Below are positions 56,101 through 63,486 of a stretch of DNA of 64,000 nucleotides, one piece after another; the stretch's first letter is position 1, and every line of letters starts with the position of its first letter. Below the pieces are notes generated by a model. That model was not told the DNA's origin and did not search any database. It worked only from the letters and a program-made list of their open reading frames with translations. Source of the DNA: Mactromeris polynyma (lineage: Eukaryota; Mollusca; Bivalvia; Venerida; Mactridae). The DNA lies in NCBI GenBank assembly GCA_032209605.1, contig JASFXZ010000010.1, positions 6,283,385 to 6,347,384 of the forward strand. Reading direction: 5' to 3'. The translations under genes were made by a program, and so were the position numbers.

Positions 56101-59100
56101 TACTTTGCACTTACTGGGCACAGCCAAGCATGAAACCCCAGATGCACAACTGCATAGGCTGTTGAACATTCTTGTAAAGTTTTATGAATCTGGCTCATAT
56201 TGTATTGGAGATATGGGTTACACAAGATTGCATACTCTGTAAGCTATATTATAACTTAGTCAAGGGCCATAACTTTCCAATTACTAAGAACAGCCAAACA
56301 TGAAACCCCAGGTGCACAACTTCACATGCTGGTAAACATTCCTGTAAAGTTTAATGACTCCGGCTCATATTGTTTTAGAGATATGAGTGACACAAGATTT
56401 TGTGACGGACGGAAGGACGGACGGACGAACGAACGGACGGACAGACTGACGGACATGGGCAAATCTATATGCCCCCCCCCTTTTCAGAGTAGGGGCATAA
56501 AAATCTACATGTAAACAGTGATATCTGTGTCGTTCAACACTCAATCACTCTGCTTAACCAAAAAATTATTTTTTTACATCATTTATGAAACAAGTAATTT
56601 GTACCGTATATGTACATATTTATAAGGTTTCTATGATTAAATGATGTTAGTATCACTGAAAAAAGTTGCATTCAGAGATTACCCATCAAATACCCTCAAA
56701 ACACCTTGTTTAAGGTGCACCAACTTGAGTATGCCCGTGTTCAAGACCGTGATAAAACATATCTACACACACCGACTGGTTGCATTGTTAGTGGTAGACA
56801 ATTTCAAAATAAATGATACGCTTAGAATCAATAGAAATTTCAACACCAATACTAAAGCACCTGGTAGCGCCCTTTTTTATTTGGGACAGGCTGTCAAGTG
56901 AACTTCTTTCAAAAATTAGGAGAAACATACTGGTAGGAATAAGATTTACCAAAAAGTAGTAGAAAAGTAGGAAAAATAAGGAATTTGTAATAAAAAAGTA
57001 GGAATTATTACATACCTTTGTTCAGAACTTTGCATTACTTACAGACATAAATTGCTAACTAGAATACATCTTGACGAGACTGCATAGACAGGTTTTTTGA
57101 CTCTTATACATCTTTCACCTTGGCGTGATCATTAAGTAAGTAGCCACAGGCCCACAGTCTGCACCCCCCAATCTGTACAGTCTCATCAAGATGATTCCAA
57201 TCTTCTATGCACTCCCAATTGAAAAGATCCTACAAATGTACTACCATTTTCTAACTATTAATATAAGGTCTCTGTGAAGTTCACAATTTGAACGCAAAAA
57301 GTAGGAAATTTCAGGAATTTTGGACCAAAAAGTAGGAAGAAATAAAAAAATAAGGAAAAAGTTGGAAAAATAAGGAGCGCTTGGCAGCCTGTTGGGATGA
57401 ACAACAAATTCCAAGTAATCAATCAAATTTAACTCTCTGCTCTTCAAATATCAAAGAGATAATCTAATTAAGAGTATATCTTACCGTAGGACCCTTCACA
57501 GTGCCAAACTGTTTGGTTTCAATTTTTCCAAACTTAGGTACCCTAACACCATAATCTACATAGGCCAACAGTTGATCAAATATTTCTGGATACATCGCAT
57601 GCATTGAGCTGGATCCTTCTTTGATTGTCTGAAAACAACAACAGAAAAGCATAATTTAATGGTGTACTTTTTTTGAATTACCCAAGAAATATTTCTGTAA
57701 TGTATATCAAAATAACCCATGCATGATAAAATTATTAATATACTTGACGCCATTAAACACGCAACTATTTGAACTAGGCCTCATTTTGCAGTACTGTCAA
57801 AAGTGTGTTACAGTTATATCATACATGTGAACCTTTTCTAAAGGCAAAGCAGGTGATTGAGACTCAAAACGGGAGATTTTTTTGTGTGGCTGAAATTTTG
57901 TCAATATCGTGTCTTCATCCCGCATCATAAGCTGTTAATAGCAATATTCTGCAAATTAACTCATAATCTGGGGGGTCATCCGTTTTATTGCCAATTGTCG
58001 TATATGAATACAATAGAAACATGTGAAACTTGAATAAACAACATGACAATCGAGCGTCTATATAACCCAAAAACGTGATTTTCGGACTGATATCCGATTT
58101 TACACTTTCGGTTATCAGTTTCACAAGTAATTTCAGTGAACCAGTTGGGAATGAACTAAAAAATACCCCATAATAAAAATTCACGATGTTTACTTTGAAA
58201 ATCGGTAGATCGCGGTTCCGAGTGTAGGACAAAATCCCCTCCAGACAAAATCCCCTTTGCTCATTTTGTACAAGGTGGACAAAATCCCCTTCGTGAATTT
58301 TACAAGGTGGACAAAATCCCCTTCATGAATTTTACAAGTAGGACAAAATCTCCTACATGAATTTTACTAGTGATACAATACAAAATATAATAATGACACG
58401 CATCAAACTGTAAGTCCAATTAAGTGTTCTTGATATTTCTTGGTCCATGTTAAAAATTCATGAAAGGGATTTTGTCCACCTTGTAAAATTCACGAAGGGG
58501 ATTTTGTCCACCTTGTACAAAATGAGCGAAGGGGATTTTGTCAGGAGGGGATTTTGTCTGAATACCCGCTGCTCCCGGCCGGGAGAGTGTGAGTTGGCTC
58601 TCAAAACCGGGAGTCTCCCGCGGAAATCGAGGGACTTCACATGTATGGTTATATATGAGTTAATTCTTGTTCAAAACTATATTAAACTCTAGACCAATTA
58701 TTTTTTATTCCATTATTGATAAATCTATACAATTATGTTTGAGAGATAAAGAATATTTTTGCCTTAGTAATGTCACTTTATTCATATGCACACTTTTTGA
58801 TTGTGTTTTTAATGGCATTAAGTATAGTTACAGTCAAGAGATAAAAGCAAAACTCGTTTAGCAGCATACAAAAAAGAAGCAGATAGACTCGCTTGTGATC
58901 ACCCCTGAACATGCGCATCCTCTATTTATTGTTACTAAATGGCTAAATTTCATACTAAAATATCCTTGAAATTTTTCAATAAAAGTATATCCCAGATTCA
59001 TATTATTCCTTTACTGATTTGAAATATTAGTTAATTCCTTACTGACATAACCGTAATACATTACTTTGATCAACGCTTCCACAGCCTGCAATGTCGCTTC

Positions 59101-62100
59101 TTGTAAAGGAGTTGTTGATACATCTGGAAATGTTGGTATTATAAACGGTGAAGAGTCACCATGAACGGGCACAGTTAAAGCCTTCTTTAGTACATCAGAC
59201 AGTTTCTTCAGATCTGTTACTGAGAAACGCACTTTGATATGGTCTAATAATGGTGGAAATGTCTGAATAAGTGCTGTCAAGAATGGTTGTGACGGCACAT
59301 ATAACGACGTAGAATCCTCTGGAGGTTTCGTAGCATGTGTTCCTATATTTAGCCACACTTTCCATGCAGAGGACCACAATGCAATGTCATAATCAGAAAC
59401 ACTTTCTGTTTGATCAGTTTCAGCCTCATTTTGAGATTTTGATGATCCGTCTGCAGCAGGGGGATCCCCAGTTCTATTTATAGATTCGGAAGTAGGAGGT
59501 TTTACAGGAATGGGCTGTATTGTGAAAGTGCTCGAGTCATCTTTTGATATAAGAAGCATTTCCTGGAAACTCTTGATAGCTGCTATGGAGATCTCTGCAT
59601 TCTGGCAGAGGGCGGCACCTTCTATGTGGTCTAACAATAAAGCCCAGGCATGTGGAAAGTCTTCTGCAAAACAAGAAAAAGTTACTAGTTCAGGTATGTA
59701 TTATCACCACTGATGAAACACCTTCCATAGTTATTCACAATGTAATCCTCCACACAAGAAAAGCAGATATTTATTAAGTTGCTTAACTTCAAATGTTCAT
59801 GAAGAGTCCTTTAGGATCTGGAAGCTGTCAAAGTGTTCCAAGCATTTATATAAAATATGTATCATCTTTAACATTTCAGGTGTCACAACCCAGCCTATCA
59901 AGCTGTTTAGATGGACAAAGTTATAGCATGAATGCGCTCAAACTTAGGTGGTTTGAAGAAAAGAACTCTAACCACTTCGCCATCACCGCTGTGGGATGTA
60001 ACGTTCGCATTAGAGGAAGCCATCAAGCTGGTTTACAGAAGGTAACTAAAGGCTGTCAACTCACCTCTAGTTATAGTAGGGATGTTTCCTACCTTTGGAA
60101 TATCAAAAATGGTAAAAATTCACCGCACTGAACTTTTTCAATTATTATTAAAAAGTAGGGAAAAAGTATGGAGCAAGTAAAAAAGTATGACCCACTTAAC
60201 AGCCTGTCAGTGGTACTACCCAGGTGTCCGTCTGGTGTCTTCCTCCATCATAATAGTTTGAATAGTCGCTACATGAACCTGGCTGTTTATGTAACTTCAG
60301 TCCCCATTATGAAAAGAATTAAACAAACATGTACAATAGAAGGTCTTGCTTACTATAGAAGCCTTGGAGAATTTTGCGCTGTGCTGTAAATGTTCTAGCC
60401 ACTCCAGCAAGTGTGAGAACTCTAGTTTCGGCCCATTGTTTCTCAGCTGTGTCGCGTGAGTGGTGTATCAGAATATTGCCTTGTGTAAAATCATCTTTTG
60501 TGTTAGGTGCTGTACTCGACAGTTTCTTTACATTATCCAGCAATGGAAACAGAACCTGAATATTTCAATAGGAAGAGAAAACATATGAGAAATATATCAG
60601 TGCAAAAACAGTTGAAAAATAATTCACTATCATTAAAGTTTTAGCCGGAATCTTTAATCATTGAAAACATACAACAAATATTTCAGTACAATAACAGTCT
60701 GGCAGTAATTCATAGTCTGAAGTTTAATGTAACATTATTACTTCTGTAAGTGCTTCTTTGTCAAAATTGAGTTACAATAGTTATACACAAAACCCTACAT
60801 CAACACTATTAGACGCAGTCTGAATCACACAGAAGATTGAGACAAGTTCTCTCCATCCTATCTAGAGTTCTCTCCCTTTATCCCTTCTATAGAATATGTA
60901 TATATTTATACTATAGAAGGGATAAAGGGAAATAAGTCCATAAGGGATAAAGGGACATAACTCATGAAACTCTCCAGCAGTCTGTGTATACTGATAACAT
61001 TTTGATACCAGTTCCGGCAGGCTAAAAGCTTTGGTAATTTCATGGAAGTAAAGATGCATTATTTATTATGATGCATAATTGGAAGTGAATGAGACTCAAT
61101 TAAGTGACTTGATTGTGTGAGTACTCGCATTTCCTTATTTCTAAAGGAATGTTAGATATGATTGCCAACACGACCTAACAGCTTTTCAAATACTTATATT
61201 CATGCATAGCATTCAATAACTTAAGACACTGAAGCAAGCATTGTTCTGTAGCACTAATGCTACTTTACATCAATAATTATAGCAAGTTTGGAATGTTTAT
61301 GATCTGTAAAGGTATATGAATTCATTTATGAGATTATCTCTATAAATATTCTTCTCATTGGGTCAAAAATCTTCTTGCAGTGAACTTCAACTGCAAGTTG
61401 ACTGTATTTCAATAAAATGTCCTTCTTGTACATCAAGGTATAACTATGTTCCATTGACAAGTCATTTACATTCAGATATCTCCAAACGTTAAGTACCATA
61501 ATTTCTCAACAAATACCTTCCATAGAACCTTTTTCCATGAAGCTTCCTGCAACAGACCACCATGAGCAGAAATGGTGGAGAACAGAGTTTGTCCTGCACT
61601 TTTCCTGACAGCCGGCCTTCCGTCAACACATAGGTCTCCAAGACGAGAAAACAGACACATCCACAATGCATCAAACGATGACATACCATCCGTATTCTCG
61701 CTAACTATCACCACATCCTCTGGTGGACTTGTCTCAAGTTCGTTCTTTATACGTTCTCGATTTTGATAGAAATAATCGGATATATTCCACTATAAAACAA
61801 GAAAATGTACATAGAGGTTAGGCTGATGTATAATGTAAACAAGGAAGTTCCGGATGTTGTAGAGAGGTTGTTGCAGTCGCACAGTTGGTAATAAATTATT
61901 TGATAATATCCTTGAAGAGAGGTTGTTGTTTAAGATAGGACCAGTCTGGTGAGGTTGGACGGAATTTCTCTCATCTCTGACCAGCAAAGCCGATTCTGAT
62001 GTAAAACAAATAGTCATAAATGTTAGGAATATACTAACTTCCACTAAACACCTAGGTGAAGAAATTTGTTGACTATGACTGTATTTTGTTTTTGGAAGTT

Positions 62101-63486
62101 AGTATACTCCTAACATTTATGACTATTTATTTCACATTTTGTCGTGATTGGGCAATTGGTAGAGATGTAAGATTTCTTGTTGCTAGGCAACTTCACACCA
62201 CCATGGAAATGTCTGTATAGATGCCAGGCCTATTGGCTAAAAGAGGAAAACCAGAGGATACCCGCATGGCATTGAAAAAAATTTCCATTTGACAAAAATT
62301 GAACAATGAAGAGAAATCAGCAAATAAGAGGAAGATTGTCAACCCTGACTGATGAAGGCTGGACTATCAACCCTGACTGATGAAGGTTGGACTATCAGAA
62401 AACTTACCAACAGACCGATGGCAGTCAGGCTGACATTCAACTCTTGTTTTTGAAGTCCAAATTTGGCAGCAACGTCCACGACAACTTCAAGGTAGTAACA
62501 GGAAATAATTGGAAGAAAATCTGTCACCACAAGTTGTAGACTTTGAAAGGCAGTCTGTACTAACTTTTCCCTAAAATATTATCAGAAATGTTACATGCAG
62601 ATTCAAAGAAAGCTATAGACCATATGACCACAAAATCTGAATGATAATACCAACATTTAATTTTACATGGAAAACTTGACATAAAAAGAAATAAATCAAC
62701 AGAAAGGACATTACTAAGAAGCCAAGATAAAACACAGGTTATTTATTACTATTTTATCTGTTAACGTAAGTAAGCAAATTCGAGAAATTATTTTTCCCTA
62801 TTTAATGTTTTGTAGAATGATCATGGGCTTTGTATGCAATGAGCATGATTTAAACACGATGAGATCCTTGCATGCATACAGGAGATGAGGACAGGACACA
62901 ATATCAGTGGTACATACAGACATCATGTAAATTATAAACATTCCTTGTCACTAAGCATGCTAAATATAAAATATAGCAATAACACGGAACAAAAGAGTAT
63001 ATGAGCGCCACTGTATGATTTCCAACCTCTTTTTTAAGAAATGTCATTTCCAGGAAACATCACATCTGACACGTCACCATGTACTGACAGTAAGCAATAT
63101 TTGCCCCATATGGCAATATGAAAACGAAGTGACAATATGGAGTAAATATTGTTTCTTGCATGCATATAGTGACATCTCAAGTTGTGTTTTCTTGAAATAA
63201 CTTCACTTACAGAAGAGGTCGTAAATCCCATAGCAGCGCTCATATATAGCCTGTTTTGTATTTACAAGGGTCATAACTCATACCCACACATTTGTTCTAT
63301 GTCACCTTACCCTTGATCATTAGTAACAGCCCCTATAACCCCTAAAACAAGGGGCCATCCATGACTAAGACTATCACCATTGTCATGAAGAATCTCAAAC
63401 ACACACTGTAACTGTTTCTGTCGTATATCTGGCTGTGTTATGGTAGACAGATCCTGCAGAGGCGCCAATATACTTGCCTGAAGTTT
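19988..63486 (-). CDS. MON2: MON2, Golgi/endosome scaffold related to large ARF-GEFs (C-terminal half, 14 exons)
   Basis: MON2 is a peripheral protein of the trans-Golgi and endosomes. It shares the helical DCB/HUS/HDS architecture of BIG-type ARF-GEFs but has no Sec7 domain, and it works with DOP1 and the SNX3-retromer route in endosome-to-Golgi traffic. Fourteen exons with GT..AG boundaries and matching phases give 2508 nt: 835 residues plus stop, against 1717 residues for human MON2. The match to the human C-terminal half is collinear: HPDIRLKQLECV-like [73 protein letters not shown] [12 protein letters not shown], and the final ALKEALVPFKDF-like [12 protein letters not shown]. The 5' half lies beyond the right edge. 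One intron is 28.5 kb and hosts a bZIP gene on the other strand. Confidence 0.97.
20541..20623 (-). CDS. MON2: MON2 exon (83 nt)
   Basis: Acceptor ATTTCAG, donor GTGAGT. Encodes [20 protein letters not shown], matching human EIIFVLKAVSTLIDSLKK. Confidence 0.92.
20732..20922. repeat. 63-bp tandem repeat, three copies
   Basis: AACATACGTACAGACGAACA starts units at 20732 and 20795 and again near 20858. Each unit runs on through TACAATATGCTTC to CCTCACCAGG. Located in a MON2 intron. Unrelated in sequence to the 63-bp satellite at 17652. Confidence 0.85.
21293..21497 (-). CDS. MON2: MON2 exon (205 nt)
   Basis: Acceptor ATTTCAG, donor GTATTC. Encodes [39 protein letters not shown] and [11 protein letters not shown], close to human throughout. 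Confidence 0.95.
21753..21879 (-). CDS. MON2: MON2 exon (127 nt)
   Basis: Acceptor ACCACAG, donor GTAAGT. Encodes [20 protein letters not shown] and [17 protein letters not shown], matching human EILPYANFIPKEF and [14 protein letters not shown]. Confidence 0.95.
22030..22075 (-). repeat. tRNA-like 3' arm, probable SINE remnant
   Basis: The minus strand reads GGGTTCGATTCCCGGTAGCG, a box B/T-arm motif, but no box A or acceptor partner is found at the expected distance. Too little remains for a functional tRNA. Confidence 0.4.
22342..22402 (-). CDS. MON2: MON2 exon (61 nt)
   Basis: Acceptor TTTTCAG, donor GTCTGT. Encodes [20 protein letters not shown], matching human IPPDNLSIQEFQRNENIDVE. Confidence 0.92.
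22992..23062 (-). mobile_element. tRNA-derived SINE-like head
   Basis: On the minus strand GGCCTCGTGGCCTATGGGTT (box A-like) is followed about 40 nt later by GTGGATTCGAATCTGCC (box B-like). Acceptor arms do not pair well, so a SINE head is more likely than an active tRNA gene. Confidence 0.55.
23258..23324 (-). CDS. MON2: MON2 exon (67 nt)
   Basis: Acceptor ATTTCAG, donor GTAAGT. Encodes [20 protein letters not shown], matching human FDSMWPELANTFEDFLF. Confidence 0.93.
23976..25532. mobile_element. piggyBac-like non-autonomous element nested in the hAT element
   Basis: Inverted ends CCCTTTACTCCAT (23976) and ATGGAGTAAAGGG (ending 25532) are each bordered by TTAA (23972-23975 and 25533-25536). 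TTAA target duplications with CCC...GGG ends are the mark of the piggyBac superfamily. The interior has no transposase. Near the right end a 35-bp unit containing GTGATCATGGAG recurs at 25444, 25479 and 25514. Confidence 0.82.
25679..26219 (+). pseudogene. Broken hAT transposase (BED finger and dimerisation-domain fragments)
   Basis: 25679-25867 encodes 62 residues including [17 protein letters not shown] and a CKHC...H pattern typical of a BED zinc finger, then stops at TAG. 25944-26219 encodes a C-terminal piece with [39 protein letters not shown], the conserved hAT dimerisation region. The roughly 400 residues of RNase H-like core normally between them are missing. GTAAGA and TTTCAG sites lie between the two pieces, so a small ancestral intron is possible. 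Not expected to be active. Confidence 0.88.
26844..26961 (-). CDS. MON2: MON2 exon (local residues 563-601)
   Basis: Acceptor TTTGCAG, donor GTGAGT. Encodes [20 protein letters not shown] and [15 protein letters not shown], matching human [20 protein letters not shown]. It follows the 28.5-kb intron directly; phase and sequence show that no exon is missing between. Confidence 0.95.
27338..27501. mobile_element. Tc1/mariner-type MITE
   Basis: 164 bp with inverted ends CAGTAAAACCTCA and TGAGGTTTTACTG, each bordered by TA (27336-27337 and 27502-27503), the target site of Tc1/mariner elements. The interior repeats AATTAAGA- and ATTAAGACCA-like phrases and has no coding capacity. Confidence 0.82.
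28016..28087. repeat. 35-bp direct duplication
   Basis: ATTTTCATAAGGAGAATTCC followed by ATTGATTAGAAATAAA occurs twice in a row. A recent small tandem duplication in the MON2 intron. Confidence 0.8.
29911..31538. repeat. 25-bp minisatellite with 75-bp higher-order units, about 65 copies
   Basis: Unit GTCAGAGACTTAGTCAGTTT plus ATTCT, period 25. In the central part every third unit is a variant (GTCGAGGACTATG...), giving a 75-bp higher-order period. Because 25 is not a multiple of three, each plus frame reads the same 25-residue peptide cycle (…[14 protein letters not shown]…), and stop codons are almost absent for 1.6 kb. The edges are degenerate (AGTATAGTC, GGAATACTC). It lies inside an intron of MON2, so the open frames are judged a by-product of the repeat. 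Confidence 0.95.
32755..32832. repeat. 78-bp imperfect hairpin
   Basis: Left GAGGGTTCGGTGCAAGA and right TCTTGCGTTGAACCCTC are inverted copies. Inside, GCAACTC and GAGTTAC also face each other around a TATATAAATACATA centre. Possibly a tiny MITE or an RNA hairpin; no coding frame. Confidence 0.6.
34757..34832 (+). mobile_element. tRNA-derived SINE-like head
   Basis: CATCTGTTTGGTAGAGCACT (box A-like) and GTTGGTTTGAACCCCAGG (box B-like) at tRNA-like spacing. The anticodon arm (AATGTCAAGCTTG) does not pair properly, so a pseudo-tRNA or SINE head is preferred. Confidence 0.55.
39714..40058. repeat. Minisatellite with internal TTCTG runs, alternating unit types
   Basis: ACAACTTTCC recurs at 39775, 39829, 39881, 39935, 39997 and 40046. 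Each unit ends in GGTATTG and a variable run of TTCTG/TTTTG, so length varies from 49 to 62 bp. Two unit types alternate strictly: one with CATAAAAAATGTAAAATAAAA, the other with CATGAAAATG. The long minus-strand open frame here is a repeat artefact. Confidence 0.9.
45047..45127 (+). other. Probable 5' UTR segment of the bZIP mRNA
   Basis: A pyrimidine-rich run ending TTTTTTCAG at 45046 looks like a strong splice acceptor. It is followed by 81 nt that lead, without an in-frame ATG, to the start codon at 45128. This suggests a separate untranslated first exon further left; I could not locate it. Confidence 0.6.
45128..45880 (+). CDS. PAR/CES-2-like bZIP transcription factor, single coding exon
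   Basis: 250 residues. The C-terminal 64 residues (from [12 protein letters not shown] at 187) form a bZIP domain: basic region [13 protein letters not shown] (197-209), then a leucine zipper with I215, L222, L229, L236 and L243 in heptad register. The segment before it, [18 protein letters not shown], resembles the PAR segment of HLF, TEF, DBP and nematode CES-2. NFIL3 is the nearest alternative (shared KNNE.AKRSRE). The N-terminal 180 residues are low in complexity, rich in S, N, M, P and Q, as in activation domains. Such factors bind TTAC.TAA-type sites as dimers in the nucleus and serve clock, apoptosis or detoxification programmes; which applies here cannot be told. The gene lies inside a MON2 intron on the opposite strand, has no coding introns, and is much more GC-rich than its surroundings. 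Confidence 0.94.
   Translation: MQDPYSAMMSSQQRTDPYKTFQMQRQNSNNPTSQSISASSMDYMHGLNYGASNLYNSMTMGQEFAPLPAHMGSSLSSGMNSNRLSQINQTTHTLTPSATSPNASSPPTSAMSLSNISSPGPSTSRLSMSPEGHGGPGSQMSNQSHSPGEIHKVETSDSNSVKSGNEDDTGVPPKKRSLHLVPDEQRDDSYWDKRKKNNESAKRSREARRMKEEQIALRVVYLEQENLQLRTEVSLLKSEIEKLRCMLYNS
45881..46385 (+). promoter_or_regulatory. bZIP 3' UTR with candidate polyadenylation signals
   Basis: AATAAA hexamers lie at 46030-46035, 46058-46063 and 46380-46385, downstream of the TAA at 45878. Which one is used cannot be decided. Confidence 0.55.
47049..47190. repeat. 19-bp tandem repeat
   Basis: CATCGATGAATTTGATTTT repeats about seven times with small changes (CATCAATG, TTTCCATCG) and one short interruption near 47100. 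Each unit contains the palindrome CATCGATG. No coding role seen. Confidence 0.85.
48470..48590 (-). repeat. Dispersed repeat fragment related to 13184
   Basis: Contains AGGGTAGAGGAAGACCCCAG, nearly the same as AAGGTAGAGGAAGAGCCCCG at 13184 beside a SINE-like head. A second tRNA-like head is not obvious here, so it is probably a truncated copy. Confidence 0.45.
51985..52275. repeat. 21-bp minisatellite with 63-bp higher-order period
   Basis: Unit TTGTATGGTGCGGTTGGGAT(G/T), about 13 copies. Variants (GGGATTTTG, GGGATGTTG, GGTAGGGATG) recur in the same order every three units in the left part. The period is a multiple of three, so both strands stay open: plus reads LYGAVGM, minus reads YNIPTAP with YKIPTAP at every third place. 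It lies in the MON2 intron, with no start context or homology, so it is not called a gene. Confidence 0.93.
53100..53271 (-). mobile_element. tRNA-derived SINE with Thr-tRNA-like head
   Basis: The minus strand from 53271 reads GCGGCTGGGTAGCTCCGTCG and GTAGAGCATTCGCCCTGTAA, then GGGTTCGAGTCCCTGT and GGCTGCA. Box A, box B and a TGT anticodon-like loop are present, but the anticodon stem (TTCGC against GTAAA) does not pair. A tail TTTTTCTCACCCTGTGAC follows. This fits a SINE head rather than an active tRNA gene. Confidence 0.65.
54997..55273. mobile_element. MITE with about 55-bp inverted ends carrying CACGTG
   Basis: Left end CTCAAGGTTGGTGAACACGT continues GACTTTTTGTTTACTATGCG. The right end is its complement with few changes (CTCAAGGTCGGTGAACACGT, GGCTTTTTGTTTACTACGC). 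A second hairpin lies inside (GCGTGCCACAAAA facing TTTTTTGTGGCACGC). 277 bp, non-coding, about 160 bp from the MON2 exon at 55430. Confidence 0.85.
55430..55558 (-). CDS. MON2: MON2 exon (local residues 520-562)
   Basis: Acceptor GTTTAG, donor GTAAGT, phase 0. Encodes [20 protein letters not shown] and NVLQNIIK, matching human NYVPFAERSLEVVVD. It has no long open frame of its own and was found from the expected residues. Confidence 0.95.
55784..56500. repeat. Interspersed repeat with three 170-bp units and a GGAC run
   Basis: GTGACACAAGATT or a close variant ends units near 56048, 56220 and 56390 (spacing about 170). Each unit also holds GGGCCATTACTTTGCACTTA-like and GAAACCCCAGGTGCACAACT-like phrases. 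After the third unit come GGACGGACGGAC-type repeats, a run of nine or more C, and GGGGCATAA, which mirrors the TGCCCCTAC at the left edge. Lies in a MON2 intron. Confidence 0.75.
57485..57628 (-). CDS. MON2: MON2 exon (local residues 472-519)
   Basis: Acceptor TTTTCAG, donor GTAAGA, phase 0. Encodes [19 protein letters not shown], matching human MQIMYPAIFDQLLAFVEF, then [11 protein letters not shown]. Confidence 0.95.
58228..58558. mobile_element. Foldback element with about 107-bp arms made of direct repeats
   Basis: Left arm 58228-58335 and right arm 58452-58558 are inverted copies with few differences. Each arm contains repeats of GGACAAAATCCCCTTC followed by TGAATTTTACAAGGT. A further imperfect unit sits in the spacer. 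No target duplication is obvious and no protein is encoded. Located between MON2 exons 57485 and 59065. Confidence 0.85.
59065..59663 (-). CDS. MON2: MON2 exon (local residues 272-471)
   Basis: Longest exon, 599 nt. Acceptor TTTGCAG, donor GTAATG. Starts [19 protein letters not shown], contains an S/T-rich low-complexity stretch near [15 protein letters not shown], then [20 protein letters not shown] and [15 protein letters not shown] stronger-looking GTAAGG lies further on but would break the phase of the next exon, so the earlier donor was chosen. Confidence 0.92.
59800..60170. repeat. Possible tRNA-like interspersed repeat
   Basis: The minus strand contains GGTGATGGCGAAGTGGTTAG, a Ser-tRNA-like box A, in a block of composition unlike the neighbouring intron. 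The matching box B is degenerate (AGTTTGAGCGC). Treated as a repeat of uncertain class. Confidence 0.35.
60354..60555 (-). CDS. MON2: MON2 exon (local residues 205-271)
   Basis: Acceptor TATTCAG, donor GTAAGC. Encodes [32 protein letters not shown] (identical to human) and [11 protein letters not shown]. Ends in phase 1 after ...ILQGFY. Confidence 0.94.
60874..60929. repeat. Perfect 19-bp inverted repeat (hairpin)
   Basis: CCCTTTATCCCTTCTATAG at 60874-60892 and its exact complement at 60911-60929, loop 18 bp. The phrase GGGATAAAGGGA appears once more at about 60943. Possibly a small MITE. Confidence 0.85.
61517..61789 (-). CDS. MON2: MON2 exon (local residues 114-204)
   Basis: Acceptor TTTATAG, donor GTATTT. 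Starts [19 protein letters not shown], identical in pattern to human WNISDYFFQRGETIEKEL. Continues with [20 protein letters not shown] and [12 protein letters not shown], ending ...VLWK. Confidence 0.95.
61999..62137. repeat. 45-bp inverted repeat pair
   Basis: Arms 61999-62043 and 62093-62137 are inverted copies with about four differences; the shared core is AAATAGTCATAAATGTTAGG. The loop is about 49 bp. It lies in the MON2 intron between exons 61517 and 62408. Confidence 0.82.
62339..62396. repeat. 28-bp direct duplication beside a MON2 donor
   Basis: TCAACCCTGACTGATGAAGG then (C/T)TGGACTA occurs twice with period 28. It ends about 12 bp short of the splice donor of the exon at 62408-62570. 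Confidence 0.75.
62408..62570 (-). CDS. MON2: MON2 exon (to local residue 113)
   Basis: Acceptor ATTTTAG, donor GTAAGT. Encodes [40 protein letters not shown] and TAIGLL. The glycine codon is split by the intron. Confidence 0.94.
63002..63242. mobile_element. MITE copy 2 (same family as 13782-14013)
   Basis: Left end TGAGCGCCACTGTATGATTT and the complement of the right end, TGAGCGCTGCTATGGGATTT, are inverted copies that continue to ACCTCTT. The core GCAATATTTGCCCCATA and ATATGGAGTAAATATTGTT is nearly the same as in copy 1. Borders show TATA on both sides, so a TA target site is possible. Confidence 0.78.
63311..63486 (-). CDS. MON2: MON2 exon (local residues 1-58)
   Basis: First MON2 exon visible. 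Acceptor TATTTCAG, donor GTAAGG. Encodes [48 protein letters not shown]. No earlier MON2 exon is seen in 63487-64000. Confidence 0.94.

Noticed and set aside
59011..59064. Extension of the long MON2 exon past 59065 using the GTAAGG donor
   Set aside because: That donor is in phase 1 while the next exon needs phase 0, and it would add residues absent from human MON2.
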